Source: Roseivirga echinicomitans (GTDB taxonomy: Bacteria > Bacteroidota > Bacteroidia > Cytophagales > Cyclobacteriaceae). From it: a stretch of DNA of 64,000 nucleotides. The position numbers and the translations under genes were made by a program. The stretch spans positions 62,001 through 126,000 of the forward strand of contig NZ_LRDB01000001.1 in NCBI RefSeq assembly GCF_001592935.1, read 5' to 3'. Positions 24,383 to 31,890 of this stretch are shown piece by piece. The notes beneath the pieces were generated by a model. That model saw nothing but the letters and a program-made list of their open reading frames with translations, was not told the origin of the DNA and made no database searches. Each line of letters begins with the position of its first letter. Position 1 is the stretch's first letter.

Positions 24383-25633
24383 TTATAAAAAGAAGTACAC
24401 AACAATATAAATGATAGCAAAAACTGTGAGGAAGACAATGCCGCTCTTGGCCAGTAAAAGCAGTTTTTTACCAGGTTTATAGTCTTCTGGAATCTGCTTA
24501 GACGTAATTACTCTGTAATTAATTATTGCAATAATAGGGGCAATAACAAAAGATAGCGTAGTGGCAAGGTCAACCAAGTCTTTTAAATTGGATGAAAGCA
24601 GCAGAATAAATAAAAATGAAACGGCTGAAACGATAATCATCATCCATTTATAAGTGCTTTTAGCATCTGCTTTTTTGAAGAACAACAATCGGGTTGTTTC
24701 TCCCATGGCCCTCCCAAATCCGTCCACAACAGTGATGGTAGTACTGAACATCACACTGAAGGCTGCAATAGCAATGATGAAATAAGCCCAGTCGCCTAGT
24801 GCCGAAGTGTAAAGTGTCACAACTTGATCGGAGAAAACGGTTGAGTTATCTGATAACTCAACGCCAGTTCCATACATTACTTTTGCCCCTAACGTCAGGA
24901 AGCAAATGGCTAAGACTGCCGTAATGATGTAGCCAAAGTTGAAATCGGCAAGGATCTCTTTTAGCTTAGGAACATACCCAGTTTGCTTCATCCTTTCAAT
25001 CGTCCAAAGGCTGTTCCAAGTAGAAAGGTCAACTGCAGTCGGCATCCATCCCATTAGGGCAATTATGAAAATAATGCTGTCGCGCTCAAAGATATCCTTC
25101 GGAACAAAATTGTCAACAGGAGTCACTTGTGCTTTGGAGACTGCTCCGAAAAAAGCAACCAAGGTTGATATCAATAATACAGAACCTATTACTTTAAGTA
25201 GTGTATCGAGTATGCTGTATTTCCCCAATGCTAGGATCAGGGTACAGATGACCAAGATAATTCCTGAAACATAGGCAGGATTTAAGGTAATCCCGGTCAA
25301 GTTATTGAACATACCTGCGGTAACAAAAGTAACGGCTGCGGTAACGGTGAACATAGAGGCCAAGCTCAAAATAAAATACACCCACAACACCCATTTACCC
25401 TCGGCCAGATAACCCTCTAATAAGTTCTTTTTTGTCGCTGCGGCAAAACGCGAACCGAATTCGAAGAATGGATATTTGAAAAGATTGGCCAATAGAATAA
25501 AGGCAACCAATTGGAATCCAAAATCGGCCCCTGCTCTTGTTGATTGAACCAAATGTGAAACGCCTATACAGGTGCTGGCAAAAAGTATCCCTGGGCCAAA
25601 AGCCTTCAGCTTGTTACTAAGTTCTGATTTCAT
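24383..25633 (-). CDS. Nramp-superfamily transporter lacking the DPGN metal motif
   Basis: The protein is 416 residues with about eleven transmembrane helices; the ATG at 25633 gives the family N-terminus KAFGPGILFAS. The architecture follows Nramp (GPG start, AGADFGFQL after helix 1, conserved ends of helix 6). However, the helix-1 DPGN is replaced by GVSH (residues 24-27) and the helix-6 MPH by MPT (197-199). In Nramp the Asp, Asn and Met bind Mn2+ or Fe2+. Only Met is left here, so the substrate may differ. Annotation as an Mn/Fe transporter would be overconfident. It is flanked by tRNA-Asn and hsp20 and appears monocistronic. Confidence 0.8.
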   Translation of the reverse strand: MKSELSNKLKAFGPGILFASTCIGVSHLVQSTRAGADFGFQLVAFILLANLFKYPFFEFGSRFAAATKKNLLEGYLAEGKWVLWVYFILSLASMFTVTAAVTFVTAGMFNNLTGITLNPAYVSGIILVICTLILALGKYSILDTLLKVIGSVLLISTLVAFFGAVSKAQVTPVDNFVPKDIFERDSIIFIIALMGWMPTAVDLSTWNSLWTIERMKQTGYVPKLKEILADFNFGYIITAVLAICFLTLGAKVMYGTGVELSDNSTVFSDQVVTLYTSALGDWAYFIIAIAAFSVMFSTTITVVDGFGRAMGETTRLLFFKKADAKSTYKWMMIIVSAVSFLFILLLSSNLKDLVDLATTLSFVIAPIIAIINYRVITSKQIPEDYKPGKKLLLLAKSGIVFLTVFAIIYIVVYFFL

Positions 25634-25837
25634 AAACTCGCAAAAGTTAAAAATAGAGATTCTTTTCGTATCAACATAACCGCTCAAAAAACTACCATTT
25701 TAAGACATTATGTCTCGATAATAAAATCAATAGCAGCTAATTCGGACATAGTGGCGTATTTTTGGGGCAAAAATCGATTGGTACAGTTTTGAATTATAGG
25801 AGTGAAAATGAAACATAAACTTAAAAATATAAACGAT

Positions 25838-26263
25838 ATGAACTTAGTTAAGAGAAATCCAGAATGGTTTGGTCCAGCATCGGTAGATCTTCTTTTTGAT
25901 CGATTCTTTAATGATTCCTTGCAGAAAAGCCCGAATGCTTTTTCCCCAAAAGTAGACATTGCTGAAACAGCTTCAGCATTTGAGATTCAAGTAGCAGTAC
26001 CAGGTTTTAGTAAAGGGGATTTCAATATTGATTTGAAAGACGGAAAGTTGAGTATTGCTGGTGAACGCAAGCTAGAGAAGGAAAGCAAAGAGAAGAACTT
26101 CATTTCTATTCAAACTGAATATGGAAAGTTCTTTAAGAGCTTCCAGCTTCCAGATAACATTGACGAAAAGGGAATTGAAGCTGCTTACGAGAACGGTATT
26201 CTAGCATTGAGAATCCCTAAGGATGAAACAAAGAAAGTAGAGTCTAAAATAGCAGTGAAGTAG
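25838..26263 (+). CDS. Small heat shock protein, Hsp20/alpha-crystallin family
   Basis: The protein has about 141 residues from the ATG at 25838 (MNLVKRNPEWFG); an ATG at 25808 is in frame and possible. The alpha-crystallin domain spans about residues 36-141, with PKVDIAETASAFEIQVAVPGF, the DGKLSIAGERK strand and the closing AAYENGILALRIPK, the conserved GIL region. Hsp20 proteins bind unfolding proteins without ATP. A TATTTTTG box at 25757-25764 may be the promoter, though its -33 partner is poor. A terminator follows. Confidence 0.93.
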   Translation: MNLVKRNPEWFGPASVDLLFDRFFNDSLQKSPNAFSPKVDIAETASAFEIQVAVPGFSKGDFNIDLKDGKLSIAGERKLEKESKEKNFISIQTEYGKFFKSFQLPDNIDEKGIEAAYENGILALRIPKDETKKVESKIAVK

Positions 26264-26287
26264 TTTGAGTTTGGTTGTGTAGACGGA

Positions 26288-26318
26288 AGAGCCTCAATTT
26301 ATTGGGGCTCTTTTTTTG
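26288..26318 (+). terminator. Intrinsic terminator after hsp20
   Basis: AGAGCCTCAA (26288-26297) pairs with TTGGGGCTCT (26302-26311), followed by seven T residues. Confidence 0.85.
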
Positions 26319-26420
26319 TTAAATGGGGTTAATTCTTACTTTAAATTGAATAAATTAGAACACCTGTACAAAAAAGCGCGTTAGTGATTTTGGAAAGGTA
26401 AATCTTAAAGTCATGGTTTT

Positions 26421-27911
26421 ATGAGTAAGAGACAGTTTATTCTGGGCATGTTGGCCTCCTCACTGCTAGGTGGCTTAGTTGTTTTGGTTGGAATTAGTTT
26501 TTTGGGCGGTGGAGATAGCGTTAATGGCTCCTTTTCATTGAACCGTTCTAATTCAGTGGCGACTAGTTTTGGCACTATAAGTGATGAGCCTCACGACTAT
26601 TCAGTGCCAGCAGGGGTGAATTTTATCGATGCGTCAAGAAAAATTGTTCCGGCCGTAGTTCATATTACTAATCGAGAAGAAATTAAAGGGACGTCCAGTC
26701 GCTGGAGAAGATTACTTAGAAGTGGGGTGAAATTTAGAGAGTCAACCGGTTCTGGGGTGCTGATTTCAGAAGATGGATACATAACCACTAATTATCATGT
26801 AGTAGAAGGAGCTGATGAGCTTGAGGTGAGGTTGGATGATAATAGAAGACTTAAGGCAGAATTAATAGGGGCAGATCCTGATACAGATTTGGCGCTAATT
26901 AAGATAAAGGCAGGGGATTTACCTTACATAGATTTTGGCAATTCTGATCAAGTGGAGATTGGCGAATGGGTGCTGGCAGTAGGCAATCCTTTCGACCTAA
27001 ATAATACAGTGACTGCTGGCATAATCAGTGCCAAGGCAAGAAATATCAACCTAATTTCAGGAGTAGAGAATCAGAATCGTTATGGCATTGAATCGTTTTT
27101 ACAAACAGATGCTGTCGTGAACCGAGGTAATAGTGGAGGAGCATTGGTGAATTTACAAGGAGAGCTTATTGGTATCAATACGGCAATTGCTACAAATACA
27201 GGTACATTTAGTGGTTATTCTTTTGCTGTTCCATCCATTCTGGTGAAAAAGGTAATGGACGATTTACTCGAATTCGGAGAGGTGAAAAGAGGCCTCTTAG
27301 GAGTTACTATTCGCGATGCGGATGGTGTGGGTACCGTAGAACTTTCAGGTGTTCGTATTATGGGGACTTCTCCTGGTGGAGCAGCCGATCAGGCTGGTTT
27401 AAAGGCCGAGGATGTGATTACTGGGGTAGACGGAAAGGTCGTGAAAACCACAAGTCAGTTGCAAGAGCTAATTGCCAGAAAACGACCAGGAGATGCGGTG
27501 TCAATTAGCTTTAAAAGAAAAGGTGATGACAAGGAGACATCTCTAAAACTTCAGAATAGGGAATCTTTAGCCGCCATAGAGCTTGCCGAACCAGAGTTAG
27601 TTCTGGAAAGAGAAGGAGATTTTTCAGAAAACACATTAACATATGAAATAGCAGGAGCCGAATTTAAGGACTTGAGCAATGGCTTGAAAAAGAGCTTAAA
27701 AATTGAGGCGGGTGTTCAATTATCAAAACTGGAGGAAGGGGCTTGGAAAGCAAGTGGAGTGAAAGAAGGCTTTATCGTAACCAAAGTGGGCGATGATGAT
27801 ATCACTAGCTTAGAGCAGTTTCAGAAAATTATTGACACCAAAACAAAGGATTTCTTTGTGATGGGTAAATACCCTAACGGAGAGAAAGAATATTACAGAA
27901 TTACTTGGTAA
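26421..27911 (+). CDS. Periplasmic serine protease of the HtrA/DegP family
   Basis: This 496-residue protein has an N-terminal signal anchor (ILGMLASSLLGGLVVLVGI). The trypsin-like domain has the full triad: His126 in ITTNYHVVEG, Asp156 in DTDLALIK and Ser238 in NRGNSGGALV. Two PDZ domains follow: about residues 285-380, with SPGGAADQAGLKAEDVI; and a more divergent one from about 400 to the end, with GVKEGFIVTKVGDDDI. It should degrade or refold damaged envelope proteins. It follows hsp20 on the same strand but behind a terminator, so the two stress genes are neighbours rather than an operon. It could be called degP or degQ; the sequence does not decide. Confidence 0.94.
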   Translation: MSKRQFILGMLASSLLGGLVVLVGISFLGGGDSVNGSFSLNRSNSVATSFGTISDEPHDYSVPAGVNFIDASRKIVPAVVHITNREEIKGTSSRWRRLLRSGVKFRESTGSGVLISEDGYITTNYHVVEGADELEVRLDDNRRLKAELIGADPDTDLALIKIKAGDLPYIDFGNSDQVEIGEWVLAVGNPFDLNNTVTAGIISAKARNINLISGVENQNRYGIESFLQTDAVVNRGNSGGALVNLQGELIGINTAIATNTGTFSGYSFAVPSILVKKVMDDLLEFGEVKRGLLGVTIRDADGVGTVELSGVRIMGTSPGGAADQAGLKAEDVITGVDGKVVKTTSQLQELIARKRPGDAVSISFKRKGDDKETSLKLQNRESLAAIELAEPELVLEREGDFSENTLTYEIAGAEFKDLSNGLKKSLKIEAGVQLSKLEEGAWKASGVKEGFIVTKVGDDDITSLEQFQKIIDTKTKDFFVMGKYPNGEKEYYRITW

Positions 27912-27930
27912 GCGTTAATGCCAAGTATTC

Positions 27931-27966
27931 AAAAGCCAGGCCTATTCGGGTTTGGCTTTTTTGTTT
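27931..27966 (+). terminator. Intrinsic terminator after the HtrA gene
   Basis: AAAAGCCAGGCC pairs with GGTTTGGCTTTT (two G-U pairs) around a short loop, followed by T residues. Confidence 0.8.
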
Positions 27967-28050
27967 TATTCTGAATTAGTTGAAGCCTTTTTTGCAGTCC
28001 TTTGAAAATTCCCGTAACTATGAATTCTATTAATTGACAGATAAAATATT

Positions 28051-29601
28051 ATGAATATTCAAACTGAATTTGGTATTACTGAGGCCTTAAAAAACCTAGG
28101 TGTAGCAGCTAAAAACAACGGAACCTCTACAGGTTTGCAGTCGCATGGCGGAGATAATTTTTTAGAATCCTATTCCCCTGTAGATGGCGCCCTAATAGGT
28201 AAGGTGAGTGTGACAACACAAGCTCAGTATGATAAGGTGATTGAAACAGCTCAGGCTGCCTTTAAGGATTGGAGAGATGCTCCGGCACCTTTAAGAGGAG
28301 AAATTGTTCGTCAGTTCGGTCAAAAATTAAGAGAGCACAAAGCCGATTTGGGTAAGCTAGTTTCCTATGAAATGGGGAAATCTTATCAAGAAGGTTTAGG
28401 CGAAGTACAAGAAATGATCGACATCTGTGATTTTGCAGTGGGTCTTTCTCGTCAGCTTCACGGCCTTACCATTAAGTCAGAACGACCATTACATCACATG
28501 CAAGAGCAATATCACCCACTTGGTATTGTTGGAATCATTTCGGCATTCAATTTCCCGGTAGCAGTTTGGGCTTGGAACACCGCCTTGGCTTGGGTTTGTG
28601 GTGACGTATGTGTTTGGAAGCCTTCAGAAAAAACACCATTAACAGGTGTGGCTTGCCAAAATATAATTGCTGAAGTATTAAAAGAAAACGATTTACCAGA
28701 GGGTATCAGCTGCTTAATTAACGGTGACTACAATGTGGGTTCGTGGATGACGAAAGATGAGCGTGTGCCATTAATTTCGGCAACAGGCTCTACTCGTATG
28801 GGTAAAATTGTTGGCCAAACTGTGGCAGCTCGTTTGGGGAAGTCTATCCTTGAGTTGGGAGGTAACAATGCGATTATCGTAACGCCAGATGCCGATATTA
28901 AAATGACAGTGATCGGTGCTGTATTTGGTGCTGTAGGAACTGCTGGTCAAAGATGTACTTCAACCCGTAGGTTGATTGTTCACGAAGATATTTATGATAA
29001 AGTAAGAGATGCCGTTGTTGGTGCTTACGGTCAGCTGAGAATTGGAAATCCATTGGATGAAAAGAATCACGTTGGGCCTGTTATCGACAAGGATTCAGTA
29101 AATAATTATAATAAAGCCATTGAAGCAGCAAAAGCTGAAGGCGGTAAGGTGTTGGTTGAAGGAGGGGTGCTTTCTGGTGAAGGCTTCGAAAGCGGCTGTT
29201 ACGTGAAGCCGTGTATTATTGAAGCAGAAAACAGCTTCAAGATCGTTCAGTCAGAAACTTTTGCACCTATACTCTACATATTAAAGTATAAAGGTGATGT
29301 ACATGATGGAATCGCAGTTCAAAACGGAGTAGCGCAAGGATTGTCATCAGCTATTATGACAAACAGCATGCGCGATGCGCATCAATTCCTTTCTGCGGTA
29401 GGTTCCGATTGCGGAATTGCCAACGTAAATATTGGTACTTCTGGTGCCGAGATTGGTGGTGCATTTGGTGGAGAAAAAGAAACTGGTGGAGGACGAGAGT
29501 CTGGCTCAGATGCTTGGAAAGCCTACATGCGTAGACAAACAAATACATTGAATTACTCTACCGAGCTGCCATTAGCCCAAGGCATTAAGTTCGATTTATA
29601 A
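28051..29601 (+). CDS. ALDH7-type aldehyde dehydrogenase (aminoadipate-semialdehyde/P6C dehydrogenase-like)
   Basis: This 516-residue NAD(P)-dependent dehydrogenase has the full catalytic set: Asn167 in SAFNFPVAVWAWN, Glu268 in SILELGGNNAII and Cys302 in GTAGQRCTSTRR. The sequence after the nucleophile and the block RPLHHMQEQYHPLGIVG match the ALDH7/antiquitin group. That group oxidises alpha-aminoadipate semialdehyde (lysine breakdown) or related aldehydes. No lysine-degradation neighbours are seen, so the substrate is inference. The gene has its own terminator and appears monocistronic. Confidence 0.88.
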   Translation: MNIQTEFGITEALKNLGVAAKNNGTSTGLQSHGGDNFLESYSPVDGALIGKVSVTTQAQYDKVIETAQAAFKDWRDAPAPLRGEIVRQFGQKLREHKADLGKLVSYEMGKSYQEGLGEVQEMIDICDFAVGLSRQLHGLTIKSERPLHHMQEQYHPLGIVGIISAFNFPVAVWAWNTALAWVCGDVCVWKPSEKTPLTGVACQNIIAEVLKENDLPEGISCLINGDYNVGSWMTKDERVPLISATGSTRMGKIVGQTVAARLGKSILELGGNNAIIVTPDADIKMTVIGAVFGAVGTAGQRCTSTRRLIVHEDIYDKVRDAVVGAYGQLRIGNPLDEKNHVGPVIDKDSVNNYNKAIEAAKAEGGKVLVEGGVLSGEGFESGCYVKPCIIEAENSFKIVQSETFAPILYILKYKGDVHDGIAVQNGVAQGLSSAIMTNSMRDAHQFLSAVGSDCGIANVNIGTSGAEIGGAFGGEKETGGGRESGSDAWKAYMRRQTNTLNYSTELPLAQGIKFDL

Positions 29602-29636
29602 GGACTTAGTGAAGTTTAAATTTATTAATACTCGAG

Positions 29637-29669
29637 AAGAGCAGCCTATGGCTGCTCTTTCTTTGTTTA
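29637..29669 (+). terminator. Intrinsic terminator after the aldehyde dehydrogenase gene
   Basis: AAGAGCAGCC (29637-29646) and GGCTGCTCTT (29650-29659) form a perfect 10-bp stem with loop TAT, followed by a T-rich run. Confidence 0.88.
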
Positions 29670-29769
29670 GTAGAGAATACTGAACTCTTCTCTCAAACAT
29701 TAATTCATAAACTATCTTTTTTGAGACCTTTCTGTAAATTATTCTTACTTTGAAAGAAAGAATTTAAGC

Positions 29770-30420
29770 ATGAAACCATTCCTGTACACCTTCAGTATTT
29801 GCCTATTCCTGACATTTCAAACCAACTCTGTCTTTGCTCAAAAAATGGTAGAGAAGTATGAGAATGGCGAGAAGAAGTATCAGGGTAGAATGGCAGATGG
29901 AATCAAAATAGGCAAGCATTCATTTTGGTATGAAGACGGTTCGAAAAAGCGCGAGGAGAAATATAACGATCGTGGAATCTTAATTCAGTTAAAGGAATGG
30001 AACGAAATCGGGGAAGTTGTAACGGATGAAAACCCAGAAGAAAAATTTGAAAAAATACGAGAAGATCAGTTCAACAGTATGACTTGGGTTATGGTTAAAA
30101 ACAACTTGGAGCTCTCAAAAGTGAAAGGAGAAATCTACACAGAACCCATTTTGGAACCCAGCGATATGGTTTTACATTATGCCACCTACTTATTGAATGG
30201 AAAAGAAATTGACAGCTCATTTAGAACAAAAAAACCCATTGGCATTAACCTAAAAAAGAGTGATTTGATTGATGGTTTTCAGGATGGCCTCAAGTATTTT
30301 CAAGAAGGAGACAATGGTTTTATAAAAGTGCCTGCACGAATGGCTTATGGACCAGAAGGCACTAGAGAAGTACCCCCAAATGCCACGCTTATTTTTCAGG
30401 TGTACATTTTAAGGCGGTAG
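29770..30420 (+). CDS. Exported MORN-repeat / FKBP-type prolyl isomerase fusion
   Basis: This 216-residue protein has a signal peptide ending at VFAQ (residue 24). Residues about 26-85 hold MORN/YwqK-like repeats (VEKYENGEKKYQGRMADG, GKHSFWYEDGSKKREEKY, KEWNEIGEVV). Residues about 125-216 are an FKBP domain: DMVLHYATYLLNGKEIDSS, LIDGFQDGLKYFQEGDNG, the KVPARMAYG turn and VPPNATLIFQVYIL. The FKBP elements are the expected ones, so prolyl isomerase activity is likely in the periplasm or at the surface. The MORN part may target or bind clients. A terminator follows directly after the stop. Confidence 0.88.
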   Translation: MKPFLYTFSICLFLTFQTNSVFAQKMVEKYENGEKKYQGRMADGIKIGKHSFWYEDGSKKREEKYNDRGILIQLKEWNEIGEVVTDENPEEKFEKIREDQFNSMTWVMVKNNLELSKVKGEIYTEPILEPSDMVLHYATYLLNGKEIDSSFRTKKPIGINLKKSDLIDGFQDGLKYFQEGDNGFIKVPARMAYGPEGTREVPPNATLIFQVYILRR

Positions 30421-30424
30421 GAGG

Positions 30425-30446
30425 AAAACAGCTGGCTGTTTTTTTA
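30425..30446 (+). terminator. Intrinsic terminator after the FKBP gene
   Basis: AAAACAGC (30425-30432) pairs with GCTGTTTT (30435-30442), followed by more T residues. The loop is very short, so the top pair is probably open. Confidence 0.7.
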
Positions 30447-30569
30447 TACAATCATTTTAAGAAGTTAAACCCTTGAAAGAAAAATTTAATAACGGGCCCA
30501 GCCCACCCGAATGATAATCATTTCCCCTATGCTTTCAATCGTCATTTTAGAATATTAAAATATACCCTG

Positions 30570-31853
30570 ATGTATAAATTAGTCGTACTATTTATCGCTT
30601 TTACAGTGTTCGGATGTACTCCAAAAGTGGAGAAATTCACTCTAGAGGAGCTACCCATTACCGTCCCTACCAAAGGAAATACTTGGATTGAGGGATTGAA
30701 TTCTCAACAAGATCGCAATCTACTCGACAATGGAGTCAAGAATTGGAATCCAAATGGCACATCGGCCAAGACCTATTTTTATATTGCTGAGACTGGGGAA
30801 ATCAAAATTGGGATGAGGGCAAAGTTAACTAATGCCACAACTTTGAAAGTCAGTTTTGATGGAAAAAATCAAAGCGTAAAACTCTCCAATACTGAACTCG
30901 ATTTGGTTTCAATTGCTACTTTCAATATTAAAAGACCAGGCTATCATACGCTCGAAATTACAGGAGAGGACAACTCATCACAAATAGATATTTCGGAAAT
31001 ATTAGTTGGTGGAGCAGCAACCCAAGGCAAAGTCTATTTTGCAAAAGAAGACTTTTACTGGGGGCGAAGAGGCCCTTCTGTTCACCTGACATATCAAGTA
31101 CCTGAAGCAGCAGCAGATGTGCTCTATTTCTATAATGAAATCAATGTGCCCGAAGGCGAAGATGTTTTGGGTAGTTATTTTATGGCCAACGGATTTGCAG
31201 AAGGCTATTTCGGGATTCAAGTAAATGGCGCTGATGAAAGAAGAATTCTCTTCTCAGTGTGGAGTCCGTTCAAAACGGATAACCCAAAAGACATTCCTGA
31301 AGACCAACAGATTAAAATGTTGAAAAAAGGAGATCGCATTTATACGGGCGAATTTGGCAATGAAGGATCGGGTGGGCAAAGCTACCGCAAATACATGTGG
31401 AAAACTGGAACAAGCTATCGTTTCCTTTTGAAGGCGGAGCCTGCTGGAAATAACAGCACTGATTTTACTGCCTATTTCTTTGCTCCCGAAATTGACAAGT
31501 GGGAATTGATCGCCTCTTTCAGAAGACCTAAAACCGACACTTATTTAAAAAGACCTCATTCATTCTTAGAGAATTTTCATACAGAGACGGGCAATCAAAC
31601 GCGCAAAGGGCTCTACTCAAATCAATGGGTGTACGACACCAAAGGTAACTGGTATGAAATGACCACCGCGAAGTTTACAGCTGATGCTACTGCTCGAAAA
31701 GAATCCAGAATGGACTATGCTGGTGGCGCTGAAGGCACTTCCTTCTTTATGCAAAACTGTGGCTTCTTCTCCGGCTGGACAACCATTGATAGTATGATTG
31801 AACGTGAACCATTAGGCATCGCTCCCAATATTGATTTCAGCCTATTGCCTTAA
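30570..31853 (+). CDS. DUF3472/DUF5077-type lipoprotein
   Basis: This 427-residue lipoprotein (lipobox VFGC) has a beta-sandwich N-terminal part, about residues 35-150, of DUF5077 type (KVSFDGKNQSVKLSN, GYHTLEITGED). A DUF3472-like domain follows and includes AKEDFYWGRRGPSVHLTYQVP, RRPKTDTYLKRPHSFLENF and a run starting at NQWVYDTKGNWYE. The C-terminal part has FFMQNCGFFSGW. These domains occur together in Bacteroidota surface lipoproteins and are suspected to bind carbohydrate, without proven activity. It is convergent with the purF-like gene. Confidence 0.82.
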   Translation: MYKLVVLFIAFTVFGCTPKVEKFTLEELPITVPTKGNTWIEGLNSQQDRNLLDNGVKNWNPNGTSAKTYFYIAETGEIKIGMRAKLTNATTLKVSFDGKNQSVKLSNTELDLVSIATFNIKRPGYHTLEITGEDNSSQIDISEILVGGAATQGKVYFAKEDFYWGRRGPSVHLTYQVPEAAADVLYFYNEINVPEGEDVLGSYFMANGFAEGYFGIQVNGADERRILFSVWSPFKTDNPKDIPEDQQIKMLKKGDRIYTGEFGNEGSGGQSYRKYMWKTGTSYRFLLKAEPAGNNSTDFTAYFFAPEIDKWELIASFRRPKTDTYLKRPHSFLENFHTETGNQTRKGLYSNQWVYDTKGNWYEMTTAKFTADATARKESRMDYAGGAEGTSFFMQNCGFFSGWTTIDSMIEREPLGIAPNIDFSLLP

Positions 31854-31864
31854 AAATTCAGACA

Positions 31865-31890
31865 TAAAAAAAGGGCTTAATAAGCCCTTC
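31865..31890 (-). terminator. Intrinsic terminator overlapping the stop of the PurF-like gene
   Basis: AAGGGCTTA/TAAGCCCTT form the stem. On the minus strand it is followed by a run of T residues. The stop codon (31877-31879) lies inside the hairpin, so the last codons of the gene build its 5' arm. Confidence 0.8.

Noticed and set aside
25708-25959. An 83-codon minus-strand frame
   Set aside because: It is antisense to the Hsp20 start and leader, and the translated sequence has no family features.
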